This document shows, in pieces, positions 7,595 through 16,960 of a stretch of 57,960 bases of DNA. The DNA lies in contig JAPORY010000027.1 of NCBI GenBank assembly GCA_026709985.1, positions 1 through 57,960 on the forward strand, read 5' to 3'. Source of the DNA: Aestuariivita sp. GTDB taxonomy: Bacteria > Pseudomonadota > Alphaproteobacteria > Rhodobacterales > Rhodobacteraceae. The notes beneath the pieces were generated by a model. The model worked only from the letters and a program-made list of their open reading frames with translations, made no database searches and was not told the DNA's origin. The stretch's first letter is position 1. Each line of letters starts with the position of its first letter. The position numbers were made by a program, and so were the translations under genes.

Positions 7595-10373
7595 CCCCTA
7601 CCCCTCTCGCGACGATTTCATCGACTGTGATTGATGTTTGCTCGTATGAAGTCTGAAGACTCGTCTGAAGTTGATCGATTGTCGAAACGCCGCCGATGCG
7701 GGCTAAGAATGCCGCACCGCCGCCGCTCGGCGCAGGGTCGAATTTGGGTGTTGCGACCAATAGGCGCATAGCGAAAATCACTTTTAGATATAGCCAGTAG
7801 GAACTTGTCAAAAAGTCAGCTTCTGCAGACGTCAACCAATTAGCTTTAACGCTATTTTCGAACGCAACTTCCACCGCTCGCTCGGGCTCACCTGAAATCA
7901 ACGTGCCTGCTTGTGCAATCAAGTCTAGATCTTGAAGTCGGCCTGACCCAAACTTCGCATCCCAGATGCTACTCGGTTTCTTCTCAGCATTGAGGCGTCT
8001 GCGCATATCTTGAATTGCAATCGCAACCTTAATTGGATCTTGCGGACGGGAAAGCAGGTGCTGACGAAAGTTCTCAATTTCGTCCCCGAGGTCGCCGGGC
8101 CCAGCAACGATTCGGCCCAAAGAAAGAGCCATATGCTCCCATATCCACGCTTCGCTACGCTGATAACCTCTAAAACTATCAAGATTCGTTGCCACTGGCC
8201 CCTGATTGCCTGAAGGCCGCAGTCGCATATCTACGGCATACAGTTTTCCTTGACTTGTCGGCGCACTCAAGGCCGTGATCAGCGCTTTTGTAAGATTTGC
8301 ATAATAGTTTCGTGTTGCTAACGGCTTCGGGCCTTCTGAGAACTCGACCCCAGCATGATCATATATCAGAATGATGTCTAAATCGGAACTTGCAGTCATA
8401 CGGCGTGATCCCAAAGAACCCATACCCATAATCGCCGCACCACGGCCTGGCGGACGGCCATGCCGTATTGAGAACTGATCAATTACCACGGGCATCATCG
8501 CACGGATCACTGCCGTCGCTAGATCAGCGTAGTGTTCCCCTACCCGATGATTCTCGATCAACCGTCGTAAATGATGAACACCAATTCGAAAATGCCATTC
8601 CTTTGCCCAAGATCTAGCGGCGTCTAATTTGCCTTCATAGCTATCCTCCCGCTGAAGAATCTCGCTTAGTGCCTGCTCTAAATGGCTAATTTTCGGCCAG
8701 CTTGAAAAAAAATCACCGTCAATAACAGCGTCAAATACTGAAGAATTGCGGGATAAGTAGCTCGCCAAAGAAGACGAGGTGCCTGCTATATCCACTAGTA
8801 AATCAAGCAATCGAGGATTGGCTTGCAGCAAAGAAAAAATTTGCGCACCCGCTGGCAGTCCAGACAAAAAACCCTCAATAGCATTGAACGTCTGCTCTGG
8901 ATTTGCTGTCTGTTTAATCTTGCTGAGTAACTGCGGTTGCAAGCGATCGAATAATTGTCGAGCCCGTACTGACTTAAAAGCAGCGAAGGTCTGCCATCGA
9001 TCCCTAACGTCTTGCGGAACCGTTAGTTCGGATTCGGGTCTCGTTTTTCGAGTTTTGGATAGAAAAAAGTTTTCGATCAGACCATGTGTATCCTCAAGTC
9101 GCGTCCGTAAACCATCCAATAACTCAGTCCTATCTGTGGCGGATAGACACGCGATTCGTGCAATTGATTCTTGGTTAGTTGGGAACCTGTGGGTTTGCGC
9201 GTCTCGGATCATTTGAATGCGATGCTCGATTTCACGATAAAAGCGATAGTGTCGAATGAGCGACGATGCTGTTTGGCTGGCAACCCAACCGGCGTCCGCA
9301 AGGGCTGCTAAACTTGCTGTCGTTTGTGCTAGCCGAAGTTTGGGATTGCGCCCGCCAGCGATTAACTGCAAAGTTTGCGTCAGGCATTCAATCTCGCGAA
9401 TCCCACCAATACCCAACTTTAGGTCGTGACCTGGCACTCGAACCGAGTTGGCAGGACCTTTCTGATCCCGAATAAGCAACCGCATATCTTGGGTATCTTC
9501 GACCGTCGTAAAATCAAGATGTCTGCGCCAGATGAACGGTTTGATTGCTTGGAGAAACTTCTGACCCGCATCGAAGTCTCCCGCACAAACGCGCGCCTTA
9601 ATGAAGGCAGCACGCTCCCAAGTACGACCGAGACTTTCATAATATCGCTCTGCAGCGTCCGTTGACATGACGATCGGCGTAACCGCCGGATCGGGTCGCA
9701 GACGGAAGTCGGTTCTAAACACGTATCCCTCTGGGCCGTGCCGACTAAGTAGGCTGCTCATGCAGCGAATGACCTTGGTCATGGCCGTCTTGACGCTTAG
9801 CAATTCCGTTGTGGAGTACTTGGTTTCGTCAAACAAACAGATCAAATCGATATCCGATGAGTAATTTAACTCGTACGCGCCCATCTTCCCCATCGCGAGC
9901 ACAAAGAGTCCAGAGCCGCGCACCAACTCGCCCGCATCCTTATCCGAATCGCCTGTCAGCCTTGCCAATGGTTTTAACGATGCCATTAACGCCAGGTGGC
10001 AAGACAGGTCCGCAAATTTGGTGAGCGTTGCGGTTACTTGATCGAGAGACCAAACGCCCGCGAGGTCAGCGAGACCGATGAGCAGCGCGTGTTTCGATTT
10101 TGCTTGCCGCAAAGCGGATTCTAAAGAACCGGCGGGAATGTGTTCGAGTTTCTCGCGTTCGGCCCTTAGAGTTTGTGCCGGATTTTGCAGCGCTTCGGGC
10201 AACCAGTCGGCCAAAGTTAAAATGAGGTTATAAAGATAAGGGCTCGATCCACCCGTGCCAGCAATAAGCTTACCTAAGGTGGGAGATACATCCTTTACTG
10301 CACCGCTGGCGATCTTTCCTAATTCGGGATTGAGCGCTTGAGGGAGCCGTTTGATTTTCACAGAAAAACTCAT
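7587..10373 (-). CDS. glnE: Bifunctional glutamine synthetase adenylyltransferase / adenylyl-removing enzyme
   Basis: Covalently switches glutamine synthetase off (AMP addition) and on (AMP removal) according to PII and glutamine signals. The 928-aa protein has the two nucleotidyltransferase domains of GlnE. The first, with removal activity in characterised homologues, shows LAMGKMGAYELNYSSDIDL at about residues 159-177. The second, with transferase activity, shows IMGMGSLGSRRMTASSDLDI at about 646-665. Each is followed by a helical domain, including GIGGIREIECLTQTLQLI after the first. Length matches the family (about 900-980 aa). The small downstream gene overlaps its stop codon. The start at 10373 (MSFSVKIKRLPQ) looks sound. 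Confidence 0.96.
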   Translation of the reverse strand: MSFSVKIKRLPQALNPELGKIASGAVKDVSPTLGKLIAGTGGSSPYLYNLILTLADWLPEALQNPAQTLRAEREKLEHIPAGSLESALRQAKSKHALLIGLADLAGVWSLDQVTATLTKFADLSCHLALMASLKPLARLTGDSDKDAGELVRGSGLFVLAMGKMGAYELNYSSDIDLICLFDETKYSTTELLSVKTAMTKVIRCMSSLLSRHGPEGYVFRTDFRLRPDPAVTPIVMSTDAAERYYESLGRTWERAAFIKARVCAGDFDAGQKFLQAIKPFIWRRHLDFTTVEDTQDMRLLIRDQKGPANSVRVPGHDLKLGIGGIREIECLTQTLQLIAGGRNPKLRLAQTTASLAALADAGWVASQTASSLIRHYRFYREIEHRIQMIRDAQTHRFPTNQESIARIACLSATDRTELLDGLRTRLEDTHGLIENFFLSKTRKTRPESELTVPQDVRDRWQTFAAFKSVRARQLFDRLQPQLLSKIKQTANPEQTFNAIEGFLSGLPAGAQIFSLLQANPRLLDLLVDIAGTSSSLASYLSRNSSVFDAVIDGDFFSSWPKISHLEQALSEILQREDSYEGKLDAARSWAKEWHFRIGVHHLRRLIENHRVGEHYADLATAVIRAMMPVVIDQFSIRHGRPPGRGAAIMGMGSLGSRRMTASSDLDIILIYDHAGVEFSEGPKPLATRNYYANLTKALITALSAPTSQGKLYAVDMRLRPSGNQGPVATNLDSFRGYQRSEAWIWEHMALSLGRIVAGPGDLGDEIENFRQHLLSRPQDPIKVAIAIQDMRRRLNAEKKPSSIWDAKFGSGRLQDLDLIAQAGTLISGEPERAVEVAFENSVKANWLTSAEADFLTSSYWLYLKVIFAMRLLVATPKFDPAPSGGGAAFLARIGGVSTIDQLQTSLQTSYEQTSITVDEIVARGVGDG

Positions 10374-10742
10374 AGGATAGTCTGTAGCGGAAGGTTATCG
10401 AGTCTCTATACTGATTGTTCGTCATTTTATTTGCAAGCACTTAACCATAGGAACGCCAGAGTTCTGGCGATGCCTATAGTTCTCACACTTGAAGTAGACG
10501 GGTCCGAATTAGAAACGAGCGGCAATCTTCGTTACCGCCGAATTATGCGACTTTTTGCCCCATTGTGATAGAATGTTGGTTAGGGCTGGCTTGGTCTGTC
10601 AAAGTAGCTTCATAAATATACTGCAATCCCCTCTGCAAATGGGCCATCATGCCTAAGTGAAATCCGATTCATGTTACATTCTTCTGACCAATTTATGACG
10701 AACGATCTGAGCACAATTGAGGGTTTTTCAAGAGTACCAACT
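10374..10742. other. Divergent intergenic region between glnE and bpt
   Basis: About 370 bases before the preferred bpt start. It contains an extended -10-like element, TG-A-TAGAAT at 10566-10574, without a good -35, which could serve bpt. No other feature is recognised. Confidence 0.4.
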
Positions 10743-11555
10743 ATGAAAGACTCGTCATCACCGCCATCGGTCAAGTTTTTCATCACTCATCCGCAACCGT
10801 GTCCCTACCTTGAGGGCAAAGTGGAGCGGAGGTTATTCGTGCAGTGTGACGAAGAAACTCAAGCGACTGAGTTGCAAAATTACCTGATGCAGCAGGGATT
10901 TAGACGCGCCCAAAATACCCTATACCGACCATGTTGTACAGACTGCCAGGCCTGTCTATCGTTGCGAATTCGGGTCAATGACTTCGTACCAAGCAAAAGT
11001 CAAAAGCGCACGCTGAGAAGGAATGAACACCTGTCAGCGAGGATCGTCTCACCGATCGCCACTGCCGAGCACTATCAGCTATTTCGAGAATATATTCATG
11101 TGCGCCACAGCGATGGCTCAATGGCCGACATGACCGAGAATGACTTCATTGAGTGGCTTGAAGATACTCCTGCCCAAACGTTCTTGACGGAGTTTCGTGA
11201 CGCTGGGGAACTTATCGCTGTTAGCATGACTGATGTCCTACAGGATGGGCTGAGTATGGTGTATAGTTTCTTTTCTCCGACCCATTCTCGTATGTCTTTA
11301 GGACTCTTCATGATTCTCAATCAAATCAGATACACCAGTTCGCTTGAATTAAGCCATTTGTACTTGGGCTATTGGGTTCCGAACAGTGCCAAAATGGCTT
11401 ACAAGTGTCGGTTTTCGGGTTTGGAAATCTACTTGGGTAATCAATGGCAGCCATTTCGTGCACCCGAGAACTACGACGGTATGGCAGAATTGACCTCTAC
11501 GATCAGTGTAGCTTCACAAGCCGCCGAACTCCGGTTACCGGAGTTCGAAAATTAG
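10743..11555 (+). CDS. bpt: Bpt-type aspartate/glutamate leucyltransferase (arginyl-transferase family)
   Basis: Transfers leucine from Leu-tRNA to proteins with N-terminal Asp or Glu, marking them for ClpS/ClpAP degradation (N-degron pathway). The 270-aa protein begins with the family pattern PQPCPYLEGKVERRLF, has the N-terminal ATE Cys pair and CxxC (RPCCTDCQACLSLRIRV), and a GNAT-like C-terminal domain with SMVYSFFSPTHSRMSLG and LYLGYWVPNSAKMAYKCRF. ATG 10743 gives a typical N-terminus with AAGAG upstream. ATGs at 10671 and 10695 in the same frame would add 24 or 16 residues not usual in the family. A 10-bp inverted repeat spans the last codons. Confidence 0.9.
   Translation: MKDSSSPPSVKFFITHPQPCPYLEGKVERRLFVQCDEETQATELQNYLMQQGFRRAQNTLYRPCCTDCQACLSLRIRVNDFVPSKSQKRTLRRNEHLSARIVSPIATAEHYQLFREYIHVRHSDGSMADMTENDFIEWLEDTPAQTFLTEFRDAGELIAVSMTDVLQDGLSMVYSFFSPTHSRMSLGLFMILNQIRYTSSLELSHLYLGYWVPNSAKMAYKCRFSGLEIYLGNQWQPFRAPENYDGMAELTSTISVASQAAELRLPEFEN
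11525..11547. repeat. Perfect 10-bp inverted repeat at the end of bpt
   Basis: CGAACTCCGG at 11525-11534 and its exact complement CCGGAGTTCG at 11538-11547 enclose a 3-base loop (TTA). It lies inside the last codons of bpt. No T-run follows on either strand, so it is at best a non-canonical terminator or an mRNA-stabilising hairpin. Confidence 0.5.
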
Positions 11556-11819
11556 TGCTGGGGCCAGATAGGTCTAAATGTCAAACTGGAGTTTTGCCGA
11601 GGCTTAGACCGCTGCCTAGCAACTATAAGTGATTGCGACATCAAGTTCGTGCAGGAGGCAGAAACACTTCTATTTGGGTCTTATTCTCTAAGAAGCAAAG
11701 ATGTCAGGCGACGAGTTTCCCGCCATTGACACGTAACTCCCACGACAATGATCGCGTTTCAAAACCGCAGCCAGAAGCGGCTCATCAACACATCTCACAT
11801 TTGAATCGGCTTTCAATAC

Positions 11820-12209
11820 CTATCGCACTGGTTTGTACACTGTAGCGTCAATCTCAACTTTTGCATCAACCATCAACTGTGATCGAACGGTTGATCGAGC
11901 AGGCGCACCGTTTGGGAAGTAACTTGCGTACACGCGGTTAAATGTCCAAAAATCGCGAGGATCATCTAACCATACATTGACCTTGGCAACGTCTTCTAAG
12001 GTGCATCCTGCTTTTCGCAAAACAGCGATCAAGTTTTCCATCGTTCGTCGGGTTTGCGACTCGATGCCGCCCGATTCAATTTCGCCGGTTTCGGTCATCG
12101 CAATTTGTCCAGAAATGAAGATGAAGTCGCCCGCACGAACCGCAGGTGAAAATGGCAAAGCTTGTCCGCCTGCCCCAGTGCGTTCAGCACCAATACGTTC
12201 AATTGACAT
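11820..12209 (-). CDS. RidA/YjgF family enamine/imine deaminase
   Basis: Small trimeric protein that hydrolyses reactive enamine/imine intermediates released by PLP-dependent dehydratases. The 129-aa sequence carries the RidA core: PFSPAVRAGDFIFISGQIAM near residues 20-40, EIESGGIESQTRRTMENL, then DVAKVNVWLDDPRDFWTFNRVY and the catalytic-Arg region GAPARSTVRSQLMVDAKVEID. The start overlaps the end of the upstream kinase by 11 bases, so the two are co-translated. Its position beside a PLP enzyme and a keto-sugar-acid kinase suggests a pathway role rather than general housekeeping. Confidence 0.92.
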   Translation of the reverse strand: MSIERIGAERTGAGGQALPFSPAVRAGDFIFISGQIAMTETGEIESGGIESQTRRTMENLIAVLRKAGCTLEDVAKVNVWLDDPRDFWTFNRVYASYFPNGAPARSTVRSQLMVDAKVEIDATVYKPVR

Positions 12210-13128
12210 TATGTTCCTCCATTTGCTTTAGATGCTCGTGAGTTTCTGCCAGAGTAGGAATTCGTGCGACAGCCCCTGCTCCCAAAGTCGACAACGCAGC
12301 AGAAACATTTGCCCATTTGGCCGCTTGAAAAGTTGATAAATTGCGAAGCCGCGCAGCTATGTAGGTGCCGTTAAAGCAGTCGCCAGCGCCAGTCGCGTCG
12401 ATTGCCGCCAAGCGGACCGGATCAATATATTTCTGGACAGCACCATCCGACGCATACACGCCGTCGCTACCTAAGGTAAGGACAACTTCCGAAGCCCCGA
12501 GGTCATGATAAAATGCCACAATCTGATCGGGTTGGTCGAATCCAGTCAGATGCTTTGCATCATCAATACTCGGTAGCGCAATGTCGCAATTCGTCATAAT
12601 GTTGTGAATGGTCTGACGCGCCTGTTCAAGCGACCAAAGTTTCAAGCGTAGATTCGGATCAAAAGCAACAATTCGACCCGCGCCTCTGGCAATATCAATT
12701 GCGACCTTCACTGCCGAACACATGCTGTCACTGATCGCGAGGCTGATTCCCGAAGCATAAAAAACCTTGCCATTCGTGATCACTTTCCGCGGCAGATCAT
12801 CGGGGGTGAACTCGCTCGCAGCAGAACTTTTTCGCCGATAGGAAAATTTATGACCGAGTTCGGTGTACGTGATAAAATAGATCCCGGTTTCACCAGTTAT
12901 AGATGTGAGGACAAACTCGTCGGCCACCCCCTCTCTTTGCCAGAGATTACGAAGATCATCGCCGAATTTATCCGAGCCGATACGACAGATTATCGCCGAC
13001 TTGGTACCCTGCCGAGCGGCAGCAATAGCGACATTTGAAACATCTCCCCCGTAACCAAAAAGGAAGCGGCCATCCTGCTGTTGATTAAATTCAACAAGCG
13101 GCTCTCCCAAACAGAGTAGATCAATCAT
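12199..13128 (-). CDS. PfkB family sugar kinase, probably 2-keto-3-deoxygluconate kinase
   Basis: Ribokinase-fold kinase of 309 aa. Family signatures are present: GGDVSNVAIAAARQG near residue 27, and the ATP/anion-hole motif DATGAGDCFNGTYIAARL near 250 with the catalytic Asp. Features fitting KDG kinases are SYRRKSSAAS, FYASGISLAI and VAFDPNLRLKLW. The reaction would be KDG + ATP to KDPG, entering the Entner-Doudoroff aldolase step. Other PfkB substrates (fructose, tagatose, other keto sugar acids) cannot be excluded. It lies 154 bases after the PLP enzyme and overlaps ridA. Confidence 0.82.
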   Translation of the reverse strand: MIDLLCLGEPLVEFNQQQDGRFLFGYGGDVSNVAIAAARQGTKSAIICRIGSDKFGDDLRNLWQREGVADEFVLTSITGETGIYFITYTELGHKFSYRRKSSAASEFTPDDLPRKVITNGKVFYASGISLAISDSMCSAVKVAIDIARGAGRIVAFDPNLRLKLWSLEQARQTIHNIMTNCDIALPSIDDAKHLTGFDQPDQIVAFYHDLGASEVVLTLGSDGVYASDGAVQKYIDPVRLAAIDATGAGDCFNGTYIAARLRNLSTFQAAKWANVSAALSTLGAGAVARIPTLAETHEHLKQMEEHNVN

Positions 13129-13282
13129 GAAGTCTACCCACGATATTTCAACCGGTGTGTTCCAGTCGCTCTAACCGCCGTGCTACGGCGTCAATATCCA
13201 TCTGCGTAGAATGCTAAGGATGCCGTTAATGTCCTAAGTCGCAACTCAATATGCCAACGGACACGATATCCAACATTACATA

Positions 13283-14338
13283 TTACCATACCTGTCCGCG
13301 GGCCACGACCGCAGTTGAGCCCACTCTGCTATTGCCGCGAACCAGTTCGATGTGATCAAGCATGTTTGCCACAACACAAGCGTGATTGGGAATAATACGA
13401 ACCGTATCGCCAACCGACAAATCAATATCGTCGTCACTCCAAAGGCGACCATGTTCTTCGCTCAATTGATCGATCTTTAAGTCAACCCGACCGAGCACAT
13501 GACCGTGGCCGTCTAGACCAAGTAAGTCAGAGGTCAGAACTTTGGAGCCTGCATCAATCACCGCATGGTTTGAGGACGGGACAGATACGACCGTGGCGAT
13601 TACTGTAAGCGCACAGTCATTCCAGTCACAGACGCCTCGTGCCACTAAGGACCGGTCGTTATACACATAGGTTCCAATTCTATATTCGGTGGCAACCGCC
13701 ACCTTATGCGCTTGCCACATATCTGGCGAGCCACCAGAGGAAATGATCGAAACCGCCATTCCGTGACCTTCAATCAATTCCTTGGCAGCACCGAGCCACG
13801 CTTGCACTTCTTCCGCCGCCCCAACTGGCGGATAGGTCATCAGCCCAGCGAACCGCAGTCCTGAACGTTGAGATATTTCTAACGCAAGTTCGAGTGCCGC
13901 CGCGGGCGAAGAAACACCGCATCTGTTTGCACCGGTATTACACTCAACTAAGATCGCAAGTGGTTTTTCTGCATCCGCAAAAGCTTCGCCAAGGCCCCGA
14001 ACAACCGCACTGCTGTCGGCGACGACGCTAACATTGACGCGTTCGGATAAGGTTCGAAGCCGCTGCGTTTTGGCCTCGCCGATAATGTTGTAGGTGATCA
14101 ATACGTCGGAAATTCCACCGTTGGCGATCATCGCTTCAGTTTCAGAGATTTTTTGGCAGGTGATGCCGACCGCGCCACTCTTCAATTGGAATTGGGCGAG
14201 ATCCGGAAGTTTATGGGTTTTGATATGGGGGCGTAGCTTAAGGTTGTGACTATCGCAGTAAGCTTGAAACCGTGTGATATTCGCTTCAGCAATATCAAGA
14301 TCAACAACGACACACGGGGTATTAAAGTTCTCATGCAT
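13283..14338 (-). CDS. Fold-type III PLP enzyme, D-threonine aldolase / D-serine dehydratase-like
   Basis: PLP enzyme of the alanine-racemase-barrel family (DSD1/D-threonine aldolase group), 351 aa. It opens with TPCVVVDLDIAEANI, and the Schiff-base lysine lies in LRPHIKTHK at about residues 37-45. The barrel continues with VGITCQKISETEAM and VECNTGANRCGV. The C-terminal beta domain has the zinc-site-like IIPNHACVVANMLDH, as in D-serine dehydratase and D-threonine aldolase. The enzyme should act on a D-configured beta-hydroxy amino acid by retro-aldol cleavage or by water elimination. Start ATG 14338 overlaps the stop of the M81 gene by one base. Context with RidA and a KDG-type kinase favours elimination on an amino sugar acid, which is inference. 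Confidence 0.85.
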   Translation of the reverse strand: MHENFNTPCVVVDLDIAEANITRFQAYCDSHNLKLRPHIKTHKLPDLAQFQLKSGAVGITCQKISETEAMIANGGISDVLITYNIIGEAKTQRLRTLSERVNVSVVADSSAVVRGLGEAFADAEKPLAILVECNTGANRCGVSSPAAALELALEISQRSGLRFAGLMTYPPVGAAEEVQAWLGAAKELIEGHGMAVSIISSGGSPDMWQAHKVAVATEYRIGTYVYNDRSLVARGVCDWNDCALTVIATVVSVPSSNHAVIDAGSKVLTSDLLGLDGHGHVLGRVDLKIDQLSEEHGRLWSDDDIDLSVGDTVRIIPNHACVVANMLDHIELVRGNSRVGSTAVVARGQVW

Positions 14339-15804
14339 TATACCAATTCCATACTGTAAGGATTTTCAACGATCGGCCAAAGGTTGCGCGTAAGTCGAGT
14401 GTAAGCCGTTTTGCGAGGATCACTCGGATAGTGGCCATCAACAGCCGCATAGAGGATATCGCTCGCGACGGGGGCAAATGCTTCGTGAAAGTGGTTGGTG
14501 GATTTCACGATCAGGACATGTTTTTCAGCGATATTGATCCCAAGATTGGCGAATAAATCTGGCGAGAATGCTTGACTGCGATTGGAATTCAAGACGATAT
14601 CCATATCACCAACTCGGATTGCAGCGCTATCACCCAAGGGAACGACAGAGGCTCCAAAGCTCTGAACAGCGTTGCGTACCAATCGCAAGACTTTCACACG
14701 GGCATCAATTGGCTGACCTGCGTAGGCCGAGGTTTTACCACCAAAGCGCAGATCAAATTCGGCACCCTCGCCGGCGGCAAAGCACAGTCGAACTGCCATT
14801 GGGTCCCAGATGGTACCAAGGGCGCCCTTTTTTAACCCAATGTCAAAAGCGGCCTGAAGCATAATCGTCGAGTCACCAGCAACACCGCCGCCCGGATTAT
14901 CCCAAACATCCGCAATAACGACTGGCCCGGCCTTTGCAACGGCAGCCCGGCGTAACGCATCTTGCGGCGACAGTAATTCCGGCGTTGCCCGTCCCCTAAA
15001 CTCGAATAATTCAAGCCCAAGTTCACGAGCTAGCTTAGCACCCTTCTCGGGCTGATCGTCGGTGACAACGACGATCTTGGCACCGAGATCCGGTGAGTCG
15101 CCGGCCATGAATCCGTGAATGGCTGAAACAAATAAGACCTCGCCGTTTGTTTCTAATGCCTTCATGCGATCAACAAAGCCGCGCATCGGTTGTCGATTGG
15201 TTGGCAGTATGTCAATCATCTGCACATCAAAAACCTGAATATTAGGCGAAAATTCGCCTCTGGCAGCACGCAGAGTGAGGTCAACGCAGGCCTCCCCTAC
15301 CTCCATAAAGTCGGTATGCGGAAATTCCTTAAATGCCGTGATGACATCGGCACTCTCTACGCGCAAATCGCTGAGGTGACTGTGAGGATCAAAAGTCACG
15401 CCAATCTTGCAATCGGACCCGACAATTTGACGCACAGCCGACAACAAAGTACCCTCGCAGTCGACACAGGCATCAGCAATCATCGCGCCATGTAGGCCCA
15501 AAACGACAGCATCAAGTGGGAGTGCAGCGCGGACTTGGTCCAAAATTTCGTCGCGCAAATGCTCCCAAGTCGACTGACTTAAAAGTCCGCCCGGTTCCGC
15601 CCAAGTGGCGGTACCTTCAATCAACGTAAGGGCTTCCTTCTTTGATCGGGCACGGAGGGCAGGAATAACGGCACTACACAAGGTGGGGGTTTCAGGGTGA
15701 TCCCCAGGCCCCGCATAGAAGCTCTGTTTGAAGTCGGTAATGTCGGTTCGTAGTGGCGAAAAGGTATTGGTCTCCGTCGCAAGCGACGCAGAAAATACGC
15801 GCAT
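14338..15804 (-). CDS. M81 (MlrC-like) family metallohydrolase
   Basis: Zinc metallohydrolase related to microcystinase C. With the start at ATG 15804 it has 488 aa, the normal family length. Family blocks are visible: N-terminal SASLATETNTFSPLRTDI, then LGLHGAMIADACVDCEG, the metal-ligand region VTFDPHSHLS, KEFPHTDFMEVGEAC, and IADVWDNPGGGVAGDSTIML before the C-terminal domain. MlrC cleaves linear peptides, but most relatives are uncharacterised and sit in uptake clusters. Starts at ATG 15816 or GTG 15870 are possible. 15804 gives the standard N-terminus and has GGA 7 bases upstream. It lies 77 bases after dctP and touches the PLP enzyme gene. Confidence 0.85.
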   Translation of the reverse strand: MRVFSASLATETNTFSPLRTDITDFKQSFYAGPGDHPETPTLCSAVIPALRARSKKEALTLIEGTATWAEPGGLLSQSTWEHLRDEILDQVRAALPLDAVVLGLHGAMIADACVDCEGTLLSAVRQIVGSDCKIGVTFDPHSHLSDLRVESADVITAFKEFPHTDFMEVGEACVDLTLRAARGEFSPNIQVFDVQMIDILPTNRQPMRGFVDRMKALETNGEVLFVSAIHGFMAGDSPDLGAKIVVVTDDQPEKGAKLARELGLELFEFRGRATPELLSPQDALRRAAVAKAGPVVIADVWDNPGGGVAGDSTIMLQAAFDIGLKKGALGTIWDPMAVRLCFAAGEGAEFDLRFGGKTSAYAGQPIDARVKVLRLVRNAVQSFGASVVPLGDSAAIRVGDMDIVLNSNRSQAFSPDLFANLGINIAEKHVLIVKSTNHFHEAFAPVASDILYAAVDGHYPSDPRKTAYTRLTRNLWPIVENPYSMELV

Positions 15805-15881
15805 GTTATTTTCCATATTTTGCAGCTTGGTGTCAGGAGTGAACGACCGTTCTGTCAGCACCCCTGACACTAGGTCTATTA

Positions 15882-16928
15882 CTAGTCAAGATAGGCGTTG
15901 GCGTTGGCAAGCGCCACTTGCTCCCGAAACAGTGTCAACAGCTCCAAAGCCTTCGCATCAAGGTTTTCCGAAATATGCGCCTCAAATGCTGGTTGCGTCG
16001 CGGCAACCATTGCAGCCCGCTGTTCAGCCGTCAGCGCAGTGACTTCAATATTGTCCATGAGTCCAGCAAGCCCACGATCAGACGCCTCGATTATCCGTGA
16101 CAAACCTCGACTTGCAGCGACACAGTTTTCTGCCGCAACCCGCAGAGTAACCCGCTCACTCTCGCTCAGGTTTTCAAAGAAGTCTCGGTTAATCATAAAC
16201 GTATACGGGGAGAACAGATGGTTGGTCAGCGTCATATACTGCTGAACCTCGGCGAAGTTCGCAAATGAGATAATCGGTATTGGATTCATTTGTCCATCGA
16301 TTACGCCCGTTTGAAGGCCCGAATATACCTCACCCCAGCTCAGCGGATAAGCCTCGGCACCAAGTGCTTGAACGATAGTCTGGTGCGACGGCAGTGTCAT
16401 CGTGCGAATGCGAATCCCGTCAAAATCAGAGAGATTAGCAATCGGCCGTTGCGAGTTGGTTACCGCGAAAAAGCCGCCGGTGTCTGGAAACCCAAGTACG
16501 ACGACATCGCCAAGGGTTTCCTCAATATCGGCCGCGAGTGCCTGTCCGAAAAGGCCGTCAAATACATGATAAGTTGCAGCGTTGTTCGCAAAGGCGAAGG
16601 GTAAGTTCAGAACGTCAATTCGTGGATAATAGCTTGCAAGAGCACCAGTTGACGTAAGCGTTGCCTGAATAATCCCATCACGCAATTGCTGCACATGTTC
16701 CGAGGCTGAGCCAAGTTGATTTGATCCGAAGACTTCGACGCTCACACTGCCATTGGTGTCAGCAGTCACGATGTTCGCGAACACTGCCGTACAGGCATGC
16801 GCTGGATTTTCAAACGGATCTGTTTGGTTGTCGTGGCCAAAGCGGATAACGCCGCCATCGGCAAATGCTGTGGATGCCGCAACTGCCGTTAATACAATTG
16901 CGGCGAAGCCTTGAGAAATTGTCTTCAT
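15882..16928 (-). CDS. TRAP transporter substrate-binding protein (DctP family)
   Basis: Periplasmic receptor of the TRAP system encoded with the next two genes, 348 aa. A Sec signal peptide covers about residues 1-23 (cleavage after TAFA). The mature part shows the DctP pattern: VFGSNQLGSASEHVQQLRDG, LPFAFAN, GFPDTGGFFAVTNSQRPI with the ligand carboxylate-binding Arg region GIRIRTM, and VYSGLQTGVIDGQMNPIPII. These receptors bind organic acids, including sugar acids, through the conserved Arg. The precise ligand is not readable. Gene order dctQ-dctM-dctP, transcribed leftward, continues into the M81 and PLP enzyme genes. Confidence 0.93.
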   Translation of the reverse strand: MKTISQGFAAIVLTAVAASTAFADGGVIRFGHDNQTDPFENPAHACTAVFANIVTADTNGSVSVEVFGSNQLGSASEHVQQLRDGIIQATLTSTGALASYYPRIDVLNLPFAFANNAATYHVFDGLFGQALAADIEETLGDVVVLGFPDTGGFFAVTNSQRPIANLSDFDGIRIRTMTLPSHQTIVQALGAEAYPLSWGEVYSGLQTGVIDGQMNPIPIISFANFAEVQQYMTLTNHLFSPYTFMINRDFFENLSESERVTLRVAAENCVAASRGLSRIIEASDRGLAGLMDNIEVTALTAEQRAAMVAATQPAFEAHISENLDAKALELLTLFREQVALANANAYLD

Positions 16929-16960
16929 CGTTTCCTCCTGTTAGTTTCGAAGACGGTGCC

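Noticed and set aside
8779-9216. 145-residue plus-strand open frame inside glnE
   Set aside because: Antisense to a well-supported GlnE; Cys/Ser/Arg-rich composition without family resemblance.
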